Below, in pieces: positions 31,060 through 42,230 of a stretch of DNA of 64,000 nucleotides (the stretch's first letter is position 1; each line of letters begins with the position of its first letter). The position numbers and the translations under genes are program-made. The stretch spans positions 34,684,501 through 34,748,500 of the forward strand of contig NC_072896.1 in assembly GCF_027943255.1 (NCBI RefSeq), written 5' to 3'. The DNA comes from Anastrepha obliqua. Taxonomy: Eukaryota; Arthropoda; Insecta; Diptera; Tephritidae. Below the pieces are notes generated by a model. That model ran no database searches. It was not told the DNA's origin and worked only from the letters and a program-made list of their open reading frames with translations.

Positions 31060-31806
31060 AGTACACAAATATTTTCGATCAACACAATGAATTAGTTCGG
31101 TTGTTTAAAACCGCCATTCAACGAATGCCAGCCGATAACTACGCAGTTGTAATTCGAGCAGACAAAAGACCCGTTAGCCAACACGAGAGACACTTCAATG
31201 CACCAACAATCGATGAAGTGGCGATCACGATCGAAGTTGCCGAAGAATTTTAATCGTGCGACTTAATTCTTCATCGCAGAAGTGGTGACATTCAGCGAGT
31301 CTCCGAAACGCATCTCTCATACGACGGATTGCAGTATCCGATTCTGTTTTGGCAAGGACATGATGGATATCATTTTAACATCAAAATGAGAAATCCACAA
31401 ACAGGTGAGGGAACGAATAAGAAAGTCAGTACCATAAACTATTATTCGTATCGATTGATGATTCGTCAATTGTTCCATCAATATATCGTAGACATGTACG
31501 CGAAGATTGCGTTCTGATCGTTATATTAATGATGGTAACGTCACTCCAAACGAATTGGGAATAATGGTCATATTACCCTCTACATTCACGGGGAGTCCAC
31601 GGCACTGTGAACATGTTATATTCAATTCCTCTGTGTAAAAATTTATGGTCATACTAATTTTGGTGGCGAGCGGCAGCAATTAGCATATTCTACAAACATT
31701 CTCCGTGGAAAAATACATATACCTACCAAATTTTGTAATAATCGGTCCAGTCGGTTTTGAGTTCATCGAGAACATACAGACAAACATACATTTTTTTATA
31801 TAAAGA
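31060..31806 (+). mobile_element. Helitron Rep/helicase fragment
   Basis: Translation gives MPADNYAVVIRADKRPV, RHFNAPTIDEVAI, a stop at about 31251, then RRSGDIQRVSETH, YPILFWQGHDGYHFNIKM, YYSYRLMIRQ and VDMYAKI. After another stop comes LGIMVILPSTFTGSPRH. These are the conserved blocks of the Helitron-like N-terminal domain of insect Helitrons. The last part (31735-31806) ends in acagacaaacatac and ttttttatataaaga, similar to a common non-autonomous 3' end. It lacks the Rep HUH motif and helicase. Non-functional. Confidence 0.85.
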
Positions 31807-32499
31807 TTAGCCATTAAAAAAACAAAAATACAATCAAAAATTCAATAAAGAAAAATATTCTTAGGGTATGAATATTTTACGAAATTTTATTGCGTATGGA
31901 GAATTTTTTTAATATACTGTCTAAAATGGGCAAGTAGTAGTACAATTTACTATATATATATATAAATATATATATATATTTATACATTAGTATATATAAT
32001 TTACACACTAACATTTGTATACAATTTTGTGAATCATTTCAACATCACTAGACTTACGCCTTTCGCTCATTACCTTCATGCTCGCCCACGTCCGTAATAT
32101 GTCAAGTGCGCTTTTTCCGATACCGGCTAATCATTTTGATTCAATAAATAATTACATTTATTAGATTTGGTCGAGTTGGCTTGGAGTAATGCCTAATTAT
32201 GTGCTCTTGTAGCATAGCAATAAGAGGCCTGTAGGAAAATGCACTGTCATACAAATAATGATGCTCTACAACTCCATCTGTAAATTAACATCAATTACTC
32301 TGAGAATCGATTAAATTATGAGCAAAAGAAACAACTGTGCTTCTTCGAATTGCTGAGCTAAGATTAATGACTATTTAACAGCTATTCTTCTGAATAGGGC
32401 TTAATCCTCTCTGCTAAGGACGGATGTGCTAAGCGAAGCTCTACTGCACTTTAACTCAAGGGGATTAAAGTCCATTTGCGTAGCCAGACTGTTATATGA
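31807..32499. other. unassigned AT-rich region
   Basis: No gene recognised. (TA)n-type stretches lie at 31950-32000. Confidence 0.4.
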
Positions 32500-33450
32500 T
32501 AGTATAGGTACAGGATGATTCAAACGGAAAGCAGTTATTTGTGATATGCTAATTTATTTAATTTTTTTTTTCGACAATTGGTTCTTCAGTCTTTTGCAAA
32601 TTTAGTCATAGAGAAATATTCATTCGAATAATGCGTTAGAGTGATCCAAATCATAGGTCCGAGCATTAGAGTTTTGTTAGAGGATTACATGCAAACTGAA
32701 AAATAACAAATTCTGAACATTATTGTAACCTTTTACACCAGCGGAAGGAAAAAATTCGTAAAAAAATACCCAGTTTGCAAGAGAAAAAAACTCCATTCAT
32801 CAGGACACTCCACCGCGTCTTAAAACAATTTTGGCATAGGCTAAAATCCATAAATTAAAGATCGAATTGTTGGAGCCGCCACCGAATTCACCTGATTTGG
32901 CTCCTAACGAACTTCATCTGTTTCCAGAGCTAAGAAAAATCATGCGTGGAAAGCGTTTTTCATCAAATGATGAAATCATAACAGCTGTGGAAATGTAAAG
33001 GGTGGTTAAATTTTAACGGTCGATGTTGAATGTAAACCACCCCTAAACGTTAAGTTTTTTTCTGCATTTCAATTGATTTTTTTTTAGATTAATTCAATTT
33101 GAACCGTGAACCATAACAGGAAATGGCTACAGTGAATGACCAATTATCGAAAAAAATCATCTTCAGTAATTAGGCACATTTTCACCTCAGTGGATTCGCC
33201 AATAAGCAGATTTGGCCGATATTTTGTTCCATGCGTAATTGAGCCATATCAGTTTTATCATAATAAAGAGAAATGGCAATAATTTCCTAAACAAACTGTA
33301 TTTTATTCAAAATCAACACCGGCCTTTGAAACTTGACCACCCTTTATTTTGCAGCTCTTCCAGATTCACATTTCAGGGATGGAATTCATAAAGTGAAATC
33401 TCGTTAAAATAAGTCTATTGATCTTCAAGGAGAGTACACGGAATAATAAA
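32500..33450 (+). mobile_element. mariner C-terminal remnant, split by a short-TIR element
   Basis: At 32865-32995 the frame reads SPDLAPNELHLFPELRKIMR and GKRFSSNDEIITAVEM, the mariner C-terminus (third Asp replaced in APNE). After the insert at 32998-33344 it resumes with LPDSHFRDGIHKV and IDLQGEY. The upstream catalytic part is not recognisable. Confidence 0.7.
32998..33344 (+). mobile_element. internally deleted TIR element (MITE-like), family aagggtggttaa
   Basis: 347 bp with inverted ends aagggtggttaaatttt...cttgaccaccctt, flanked by TA at 32996-32997 and 33345-33346. Internal sequence matches both ends of the larger copies at 51297 and 59833 but lacks almost all coding sequence. Confidence 0.85.
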
Positions 33451-34109
33451 GTGTTTTTCTAACCACAGAAACTTATTGAACAAAATAGTCCTTGTGCAAA
33501 AAATGCCGAAGATCTTAATCAAAAATCGCCCATTTGCGCCCACAACGAATCACGGTGTAGTTTTCGTGCTGTACCCGATGAGTGCGGCCGTAATACTTCG
33601 AAAATACGATGCGTGGTTTTTAAAGTAAGTACCGTTTTGACATAAAAAAATAGCAAGTAAATTTTTTCCACAAATAATTTATTCTTTTGAAAGGCCATAC
33701 TTTACTTTTCTACATAATTCCCATTACTATTGAGGCATTTATCGTACCTTGGGACCAGCTTTTGTATGCCATCGGCAAAGAAGATTGCCGCCTGATTAGA
33801 CAACCACTGCTTCAAAGTCGTTTTCACTTTTTTTTTGGCACCAGCGTGAACACAATTTCCGATAATTTAAATGTTCGTACACAATTTCGTAAAGAGCGTA
33901 AGAGCTAGGGATGAAATCGTGAATAGTCTGTTCTCATGCGCTAAACGGCGACCGCAGCGCTGGGGTGGTGTAATTTAAAAACGTTACATTGTTTAAAAAC
34001 ACGTCTCGTAGTTATTTTCATTATACGGTTTACTCTAACTAATCTTGTTGAGTATTGTTTGAATAAACCATATTTTAATAGGTTGTTTAGTTTTAGCATT
34101 CCAGCTAGA
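33451..34109. other. unassigned region
   Basis: AT-rich; no domain or terminal repeat seen. Confidence 0.35.
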
Positions 34110-34990
34110 CGTGAGTTAGTTGACAATATACGTGGTCGGGAAAACTGCTTACGGTTCTTTACTAATGGCTCTAAGTTTGACGTCTACTGTAAGAAGCTAA
34201 AAATAAGCGTTTTAGCTCATTTTCCTCATCACTGAAGCATATCCGACTGAAATTCTAAACAGAAATGAGGCAAAAATGTGACTACATTTAGAGAAATCTA
34301 TATTTATTCTGATAGCCAAGCGGCAATTAAGTCTCTGGGTGGGCTTGTGACTAATTCCGAGTTTGCTCGCAAATGCGGGGCATCTCCTAATGAGGGAGCA
34401 GAATATTTCCGCAACCACCTGGTATTGGTGCCAGGGCATAGTGACATACAAGGGAATTATAAGGGCACTACCACTCGCTTCCCTCATGACATGGAGATTG
34501 TAGGTATACCCATCTCATCCTATAGACTGCGTGGTACAAATAGCAATATCCCTTCAGCCTACACGAGATATACTGATAGGCTGACATGTAACACTACAAA
34601 AAAGGAAAGAATGGAACGTCGAGTGCTTAAAGGCGCTACTTCATCAGTCAAGAAAAAACGTTTCTACGTTAGTTGCTTTGATCAGAGGCCAGTGTCTCCT
34701 AGATCGACATGTTCAAAAATTCCACGTACCTATAGTAATTTCGACTATTGCAGAAGCTGCAAGAATAAGGAGAAGAGTGTATGTCAGACATATACGTATT
34801 CTTTGTCACTATTCTGGTTCAGATTATTTAGCTCACCGTTTTTGAATGATACTGGTAACCTTAGGGATATAAGTGTCGGCCAGATCAATTGATTTGCATT
34901 TAAAACAAAATGGTTTAACGAGGCGTAGCAAGTAACCAACTACTGTGGTATCACAATAGATCGGCAAGGGTCTAAGTGAATTAGTTGAAA
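34110..34990 (+). mobile_element. LINE RNase H domain and 3' end
   Basis: FTNGSKFD (about 34155) is followed after a break by REIYIYSDSQAAIKSLGG with the RNase H SDS box, then VLVPGHSDIQGNYKG and a C-terminal CRSCKNKEK and LNDTGNLRDISVGQIN. The end ctgtggtatcacaatagatc is typical of this LINE group. Frameshifted and 5' truncated. Confidence 0.75.
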
Positions 34991-35164
34991 GATCGACTGT
35001 CGCTTATGGTACTTCGGTGAACAGTAAACGTTATCGTGAGTTTTTCGTGAGTTTTTTATGACCCGAATTACATAACATGAACTTGAAAAATATGTGTTTT
35101 CTACAGGTCAGCGTCAATAGCTCCAAAGTACATATTAAAAACGAAGCACCCAGAATGCATTAAC

Positions 35165-35420
35165 TTACGAAACAACAACGTCGAATGATGAAGTGATTTT
35201 GCGAGTTGACACCACTGGACTTTTTTTTCTGGGACTAGGTGAAAAGTATGGTATACAGGCCAGTAAGCTCGATATTACGCCAGAGCTGAGAATCGATGTG
35301 TTATGATATGCCAAAAAGGCATGGGAAATTTTGATATGTGCAGAGGAGCTGTGATGGGCATATAGTGGCTTGGGCGTCAAACGTTTTGCTTCATACATAA
35401 ATGCCATATACTAAAATATA
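35165..35420 (+). mobile_element. possible Tc1-like transposase C-terminal remnant
   Basis: Translation shows LFFWD, KSMVY and a late CDGHIVAW...LLHT pattern resembling the DFFLWGYVKSxVY...GHL end of Tc1-like transposases, with many stops. Weak. Confidence 0.35.
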
Positions 35421-35467
35421 ATTGAAATAAAAAAATATCATTTTGGTTAGCTTTATTGTACCTTATT

Positions 35468-35710
35468 TCGGCCGCCGTAGCCGAATGGGTGGGTGTGTGA
35501 CTACCATTCGGGATTCTCAGAGAGAACGTCGGTTCGAATTTTGGTCAAACACCAAAATTAAGAAAAAACATTTTTCTAATGTCCCTCGGTAGGCAATGCC
35601 AAACCTCCAAGTGTATTTCTGCCATGAAAAAGACCCTCATAAAAATGTCTGCCGTTCGGTGTCGGCTTAAGTTAGAGCCACCACACTCTACACTCTTCAA
35701 TACAAGGTAT
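35468..35710 (+). repeat. tRNA-derived SINE, variant 3' tail
   Basis: The head ggccgccgtagccgaatggg (A box) and cggttcgaattttgg (B box) is followed by the usual body (tgtatttctgccatgaaaaa). After gtcggcttaa the tail differs from other copies: gttagagccaccacactctac and cttcaatacaaggtatct. The variant tail recurs inverted at 39198-39245. Confidence 0.8.
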
Positions 35711-35873
35711 CTTTGCCTTCGAAAACACAATCTCAAGCTGTTCTGGTTTCAAGAGCAAGTTGTGTCCTGAGATATGAGGAAGGCGCGAGCATGAATGGAA
35801 AATGTGTAGAACAGGAGTTGATGAACCCCTTCAAAGCATAGAAGTTATTCTGGATTTTCTCCACAAGTTTTTC

Positions 35874-35990
35874 CTGTTTCTGCCATGAAAAAGCTTCTCA
35901 TAAATAAACCATTTGCCGTTTGGGGCAGCATAAAATTATAGGTCTCTCCATGTGTAGAACAACATCAAGACACTCGGCCAAATGTTCGAA
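35874..35990 (+). repeat. SINE body fragment
   Basis: ttctgccatgaaaaagcttc through tgtagaacaacatcaagac and cactcggcc matches the SINE 3' body. The head is missing. Confidence 0.65.
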
Positions 35991-36652
35991 AAAGGGTGCT
36001 TAACTTCTAGCATATCACGTTGACCTCAGCCAAAACGCAATAATTGGAGAACACAAATTTGGTTGAGGTTCTAATAATAAAAAACTTATATGTTTTCAGA
36101 ACATTTTAGTTAGTACTGAGGAAATCTTTTCTGATCAAAACTTGAGCCTTTGTGTTTGCCAAGTGGGTTTACCAAGTAAAACATTTTAGTCAGTTCAAAA
36201 AGCCATTAACGGAATTATTTTCTTATTTCAGTTTTTCCCTACAGTGCCGGCACTCCCACGCACACATAAAAATCGCTAACAAGTGTTGACACGCTCTCCT
36301 CATTTCACTCTTTGCATTCGTCAAATTAAGATTAATGTTACTAATACCATAATAAAATTTCCTGCTAACATCAGACAGCAGACAAATAATTGCCTCTTTA
36401 TGCAATAATTACTATAACGAGATGGGCTATAATTAAAGTTGCTTAAGCAGGTCGCACTTAATTTCCTTACCCCCTATAAGTAAGCAGAATCTCTTAAGGT
36501 AGAGATAAAGAATTATCAGTTGTCCCATTCGCTTTAAACTACTCAGAAGCTGTGGCGTCGATTTAATTATATTTTTCAGATTAAAAAGAACAAGTTAGAG
36601 GGAGCCTTACAGTCTAAAAAATATTTCATTTAAATTTTGGCTTCAGCTATCG

Positions 36653-36895
36653 TTGAAGATCTTCACATCATTCAAATTCATGCAAGCCAAATTATACGAT
36701 GATCGGGGGGTAAAATGGGAGAAAAATATACTGAAGGTTGACGTCAATCGAACAATTTTCCAAACAACAGATATTCAGCCTTGTGAATCAGATCCAACGA
36801 TCCTTTTATGTGTAAATGGGCTGATATTTTCTATAAAAATGTTCCTCGTGAAGCTTTACGATATTCACACGAACTATGGATTTTGGCCGCCATAG
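36653..36895 (+). other. unidentified 80-codon open frame
   Basis: An uninterrupted frame of mixed composition (about YDDRGVKWEKNILKVD, then QTTDIQPCESDPTILLCVNG) that looks more protein-like than its surroundings. I do not recognise it. It runs into a SINE. It could be a broken exon or transposon part, or chance. Confidence 0.25.
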
Positions 36896-37160
36896 CCGTA
36901 CCTACCATTCGGGAGTTCGTAGGTTCGAAGCTACGATTATGTAAAACCCAAATTATTGAAAAAGGTTTTTATAATAGCAGTCGCCCCAAGACAAGCAATG
37001 TCAAGCCTCCGAATGTATTTCTGCCACGAAAAAAAGCTCCTCATAAAAACCCATTGCCGCTCGTAGTCGGATTAGAACTGTAGGTCTCTGCATTCTGCAT
37101 TCGGAGGCGGCATATAACTGCCTCCATTTGAGCAACAACATCAAGGCGTACCCCATAAAT
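36883..37160 (+). repeat. tRNA-derived SINE
   Basis: Head ttggccgccatagccg with a deletion, B box taggttcgaag, body atgtatttctgccacgaaaa to tgagcaacaacatcaaggcg. Confidence 0.75.
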
Positions 37161-37427
37161 CAGTCGAGAAGCTTGAACACTTAACAAAGGATGCATATGA
37201 ATTTCAATCAGATATGCGTTTTGAATGATTTGAATTTGAACAAAATCGAATTGGAATCAATCGACAATGACTCAAAAAATATTGAAATAAAATGCCGTTT
37301 CCAGCTGAAAGCCTCCGTTGCTAGCGCTGCGTTATCTTTTTGTTTATTTAGCAATTCTATTCTTATTTAAGCTTTAAAAAAAAAAAATATATTAAAATAA
37401 AAAAAAATGCCGTTTTTGAAAATTTTT

Positions 37428-37556
37428 AGAGAGAGAGAGAGAGAAAGAAAGAGAGAGATAAAGAGTGAGAGAGAGAAAGAGAGGGAGAAATAGAGAGATA
37501 AAGAGTGAGAGATAAAAAGTGTGAGAGAGAGTGAGTGATAAAGAGAAAGAGAGAAA
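37428..37556 (+). repeat. (GA)n-rich simple repeat
   Basis: Imperfect GAGAGA/GAAA tract. The Ser/Leu-rich frame on the other strand is produced by it. Confidence 0.9.
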
Positions 37557-37895
37557 CTCAGTATTGTAGCACTTTTGCCGTTGTCATTAATTGAAGGGTG
37601 ATTGGTTCTATTTAAAACTGGCAATGGCTGGTGGGTCTTACTACAATTAAAAGGATTTTGTTTTCAAATTGTTTTCAAATGCATTTTATATTTAAAATTC
37701 GCCCTGCGTCAAATAAAAAGCATAACAGAGCAGGAAAGCTTGATTTGAGAGATTTGATATCGCAAAGGCACCTTTGGGTTAAATGCTGCTTTTTTCTACT
37801 CAAACGCCCTCTAATGGGTGTTTTTCTAAGTAAAAACACACTAAAGCACATTAGCTTTAGCCACCGTTATTGTAGTTTAACGTTAACTGTAAATA

Positions 37896-38625
37896 TTGGG
37901 TTGGGGAACAAGTTCATATCGTTTTTACATTTTCTTTTAATTTACAAAGATTTGTTTGGTGTTTAGCAAAAGGTAAGTATTCATTCGATAAAACTCTTTC
38001 TTCTGTGCAAAACTAATATATGTTAATTGTGTTTTTGAGTTATTTAATTTTTTAGGCTTAGAAATGGAATACTGAGTCTTCCGCACGTAAATCGTTTGCA
38101 AAGTTCAAAACTGGCGTCTTTGAAGTCGCTGACACGTCCTGCAGTGAAAGGCTTTTTGAATTCGATGAAGAACGTCTCTAATATAATTTTTCAAAAGAAC
38201 GCCACCGTCAGCAAGAAGCTCTATATTGCATAGCTATACCGCGGAAATGACGCTCCTTCACGAAAACACCAGCCGCATGTTGCACACGTCGTCAAAACCG
38301 CACTCCAAGCGCTCAAATGGGAGGTCCTTCATCATCCGCCGTATTCTCGGAACCTTGCACCAACCGATTACCATCTTTTCCGCTCCCTGTTATATGGTTT
38401 CACGGGCGTTACCTTCGATAACAAAGAGGTCCTTAAAAGCTGGCTCAACAATTTCTTTGACACCAGACCAAGCGATTTGTGGCGGAACGGCATCAAGAAA
38501 TTGGTTGAGAGGTTGTAAATAGTAACGGCGAATATTTAATTGATTAACTTTTTGATTTAATTATTGTTTTTTTGTTTAAATAAAAGTCTTCGGTAAAAAC
38601 GCTACGAACGTCTTCCCCAACCCAG
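37896..38625 (+). mobile_element. mariner with internal deletion, TIR ttgggttgggga
   Basis: Inverted ends ttgggttggggaacaag and cttccccaacccag, flanked by TA (37894-37895, 38626-38627). Only parts of the transposase survive: KSFAKFKTGVFEVADTSC near the start, and at the end ALKWEVLHHPPYSRNLAPTD with LRGVTFDNKEVLKSW-like sequence. At 730 bp it lacks the first and second catalytic regions. Confidence 0.85.
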
Positions 38626-38996
38626 TATAATTGCTAATAAAGAAAAATTAATAGCAACGGAGCGCAAATGCGTGTTCTTGAGAAGTATTGAACTGAGTGT
38701 CCTCTAGTGGGGTAATTTCTTTTAACATATTTGTTTTTACCCAGACAAGGAGCTCAAATTTTTTATTATGAGTGGAACGGCCATAGGAAAGGAATTTTGA
38801 AAACATTTCGCCACCAGTGCCACCTGGACTAGAATGTTTTTATAGAAAAAAGTAGTCTGCTCAGCAAATTTCTTCGTGCACTAGAGAACATTTCGTCAAA
38901 ATTGGTGCATCCGACCTGGAGATTAAGGGAAACAAGGGACTAACAAATACATTTTTTTCTAAAAATGAGTTTATTACACCCCGAAAGGCAGATATT

Positions 38997-39250
38997 TTTT
39001 ATGAGGAGATTTTTCACGGCAGAAATTCACTAGTAGGGGCAACCGCTATTAGAAAAAGCTTTTCCTTCAGTTTGGGGTTTCACGGTAATTCGAACCGACG
39101 CCTTCCGAAGGGTACTCGCGCACCAAACGTTCGTCTACCGTAGCCGCCGGTATAGATGGGATAAATAATTTAGAACCATGTTTTAAACCCTAATTACTTA
39201 AGATACCTTGTATTGAAGAGTGTAGAGTGAGGTGGCTCTAACTTTATAGC
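38997..39250 (-). repeat. SINE pieces, reverse
   Basis: 38997-39152 is the reverse of the SINE from body (ttatgaggagatttttcacg) to head (ctaccgtagccgccgg) with B box aattcgaaccgacg. 39198-39245 is the reverse of the variant tail seen at 35655-35705. Together they suggest one rearranged copy or two insertions. Confidence 0.65.
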
Positions 39251-39369
39251 ATGCTGCCGAGTTTTTCTACGTAACAAAATCATGAAAATCTTTTTCTAAG
39301 ATAAATAATTTTGTATGAAGTTCCATTCATGATGTTTTCCTGCTGGTAAAGCAACCAAGATTTTGTTTG

Positions 39370-39450
39370 CCCACTCCAAAAGGCAGACTGGCTTTTATAA
39401 GAAACTCTTTCAAGACAGAAATGTATTTGGCGGTTTTGCATTGGATGTCG
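39370..39450 (-). repeat. SINE body fragment
   Basis: cttttataagaaactctttc and agacagaaatgtatttggcg match the SINE body in reverse; short and diverged. Confidence 0.5.
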
Positions 39451-39459
39451 GAGTCCACC

Positions 39460-40197
39460 AAAAGCAAATAGTCACAGACAAACCCTCTCGGCTATCTCTT
39501 TAATATTCTACTTCTTTCAACTTCAAACAGCGTTTTTCAACCTGAAGAAATTTTCTCAATATTACACGCAAATTTTCTTCCACCTCTTTTTATTTGCTGT
39601 ACATTAATCTTAAACACAAAAAGTTGCTCTACAATTCGCAAAATGTAATAATTAAAATTTAATAAATATTTCTTAGGGCGGCAATTAACACTTTAACACC
39701 TCAACAACTGCCTTCGATTGTGCGAGATTACATCTTTACATATCCTATTGAACTTACAAAGTCGTTATGCTGGAGGAGTTACGTGTATTGGTGCTTACAT
39801 CCACATCCCAACGTACTTACAAACATCTGATGCTGCTTGTAGGTGAATGTACTTGTACTTGTATGTTCATTTCACCGTCTTGAGAGGAGTAAGACTCTAG
39901 GCACCGCTGCATATGCCAGCGCGCGACATTTTTAATTACCTGCAAAGTGACAGCTGTTAAAATACGCTTCCGCATCGCAATGATGACGCAAATTATTGTA
40001 CATCTTTCTGCCTGCGTTTTCTGTATGCCCGCCCATGTTCGCGCTTTTGCCTACCTTGTCCGATGAGTTGGTGGGTGATGGCGGCACAGTGATTGGAATT
40101 GCAGATAAATGGAACTGAAGTGGTGAGTTGAGGTGACACGCGTCATGTAATATATATCGTTTTCATTATTAATATTAATATTTTGTAAGAGGTAAAA
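39460..40197. other. unassigned region
   Basis: AT-rich; nothing recognised. Confidence 0.35.
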
Positions 40198-40430
40198 GTG
40201 CTTGTCGTCGCCGAATGGTGCGTGAATACCATACGGTAGTACACGGGTTCGAAACACCTGGAATGAAAAAATACATTTTTTTAATAGCGGCCGTTCGTTG
40301 GCAGGCAATGGAGAACCGCCGAGAGTATTTCTGCCATTAAAAAGGCTTTCATAAAAAACCATGTGACGCTCGAAGGTGGCATAAAACTGTAGATCCCCCT
40401 ATTTGTGGAAAACAATGAGTCATCAATCGA
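40198..40430 (+). repeat. tRNA-derived SINE
   Basis: Head gtcgtcgccgaatggtgcg, B box cgggttcgaaacacc, body agcggccgttcgttggcagg, gtatttctgccattaaaaa, ending ctatttgtggaaaacaatg. Confidence 0.75.
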
Positions 40431-41006
40431 GCATCAAATTCCGTCCTTCAGTTCATAAATCATTTTGCAATTATTGGTACAAATCTCTTCCTTTAAAACA
40501 AAAAAAAAGTTAAAAAAACTAAATCCAACGCCGTCAAATACAGGGTAGCTATCTCAGCAAGAATTTATGTTTCAAAACAAAATAAAGCAAATGAAACAGA
40601 TTCAAGCTTTAATTGTATTAGAGAGAGTGGGCTTTAATAATTTTAGATAAAAAATAATATCGAACCGATTTCCACAACGACTACTCTTAGAAAAGTCGAA
40701 TCTTTCATCAAAATTTTAAATCATTTTCATTTCAAAATACCCACTTCCCGAAAAAATGCTATAATAGAAAGGGAGCTCATTCAGTTATTCTACAAATACA
40801 CATTTTAAAGCCTCCGTTCAACCTCTTTAATATAAAAATCTATTTGGTTTAGGCTACTTGCCATAGAAAATAGCGCTTTTAGGATGTCTTCATCGAGTAC
40901 TCCGGCAGCTGCCATGACGCCATTGTACGAGAAATTAGTTTCATATCTAAATCAATATCCTTGCGCAAGTTTCTGGCGCCTCGCTCGCTTGGAGCTCGTT
41001 AGCATA
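40431..41006. other. unassigned region
   Basis: AT-rich; nothing recognised. Confidence 0.35.
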
Positions 41007-42228
41007 TACAAGGGGAAGTCCAAAATAAACAAGACTAAGCTAAAATAGAAACGACAGCGGCTTTGTTCTGGTAACTTCGATCTTATTTATTCAAAATAGT
41101 CTCCTCTGGTCTCGATACACTGTTTTGCGCCATCTAAAAGCTTTTCGAAAGAGGTCATTGACCGGAATGTCCTTTAGGATGTCAGTACAAGTCTTTTGGA
41201 TGGCCTCTACGGATGCGAAATGTTTTCCTTTCATGGCCCAATGCAATTTTTCAAATAAAAAGAAGTCACAGAAAGCCATATCAGAAAGCCAAAAATCAGT
41301 CACATGAGTTGATCGATGAGATGTTGCATTATCATGCAATAAGCGCCAGCTTCCTCCTTCGCGGTATTCAGGGCGAATTCAACGAAGGCGATGCCACAAG
41401 CACTTGAAAATGCCAAGATAGATAATTGCATTGACGGTTTGGCCTATTGGCACGAACTCCTTGTGGACAATTCCCTTGGAATCGTAAAAACAAATGAGCT
41501 TCGACTTGATTTTTGACTTCTCCAAACGCGATTTTTTGGGTGGTAGCTCGTCTGGGGCCGTCTATTCGGCACTTTGACGTTTAGTTTTAGTTACAGGTCC
41601 AAATTGGAAATACTACGTTTAGTCACCAGTTACAATGTTGTAAAGAAAGTTCTCGTCTTTTGTCGCCTCTTTAATCAGGGCTCTTGGATGTTGGATTCTG
41701 AGCAATTTCCTCAAATCCTCAGTTAACTTGTGTCGAATGAAACTTGCACAGACCTTTCTTAAGCCCAAATGATTAGTTAAAATGCGATAAATCGATATTG
41801 TGCAGATATTCAACTCCGATTCTATGAACTTTAAGGATTATTTTGATTCACTTTTGTTAAATTTACGAACAATTTCGATGTAGTTGTCAGTGGCTACTGA
41901 TTTTGGCCGGCCCGATGTTCATTGTCGTTAATGTCCTCACAACCATCTCTAGACAATCATCGCCATGAACTTTTTTCATAAATTCAAATGTTTCGGTAAA
42001 CAAAATTTGATATTAGCTCTTTGTTCGAAACTCATTTTTTTAAAGATGACACAAACTTACCGACACTTTAGACGCAATAACTTCGCTTCCACTGAACCGA
42101 TTGTCACCAAGCTCTCACTGGAAGTCTGCTAGCGATGCAACTTCCAACGCACTAACTCATGAAAAAGATGACGCCACCAACAACATTTGTATGATGCTGT
42201 TGTTGTTTATTTTGGACTTCACCTTGTA
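41007..42228 (-). mobile_element. mariner, full length but inactive
   Basis: 1222 bp with inverted ends tacaagg(g/t)gaagtccaaaa and flanking TA (41005-41006, 42229-42230). Minus-strand transposase pieces: VCASFIRHKLTEDLRKLLR and NFLYNIVTGD (first Asp) near 41619-41770, LICFYDSKGIVHKEFV-type sequence near 41455-41520, and CDFFLFEKLHWAMKGKHFAS to the end at 41091-41290. Frameshifts separate them. It is the uninterrupted relative of the 1875-3688 copy. Confidence 0.87.
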
Positions 42229-42230
42229 TA

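Noticed and set aside
37367..37624. Ser/Leu-rich minus-strand frame
   Set aside because: It follows a (GA)n simple repeat.
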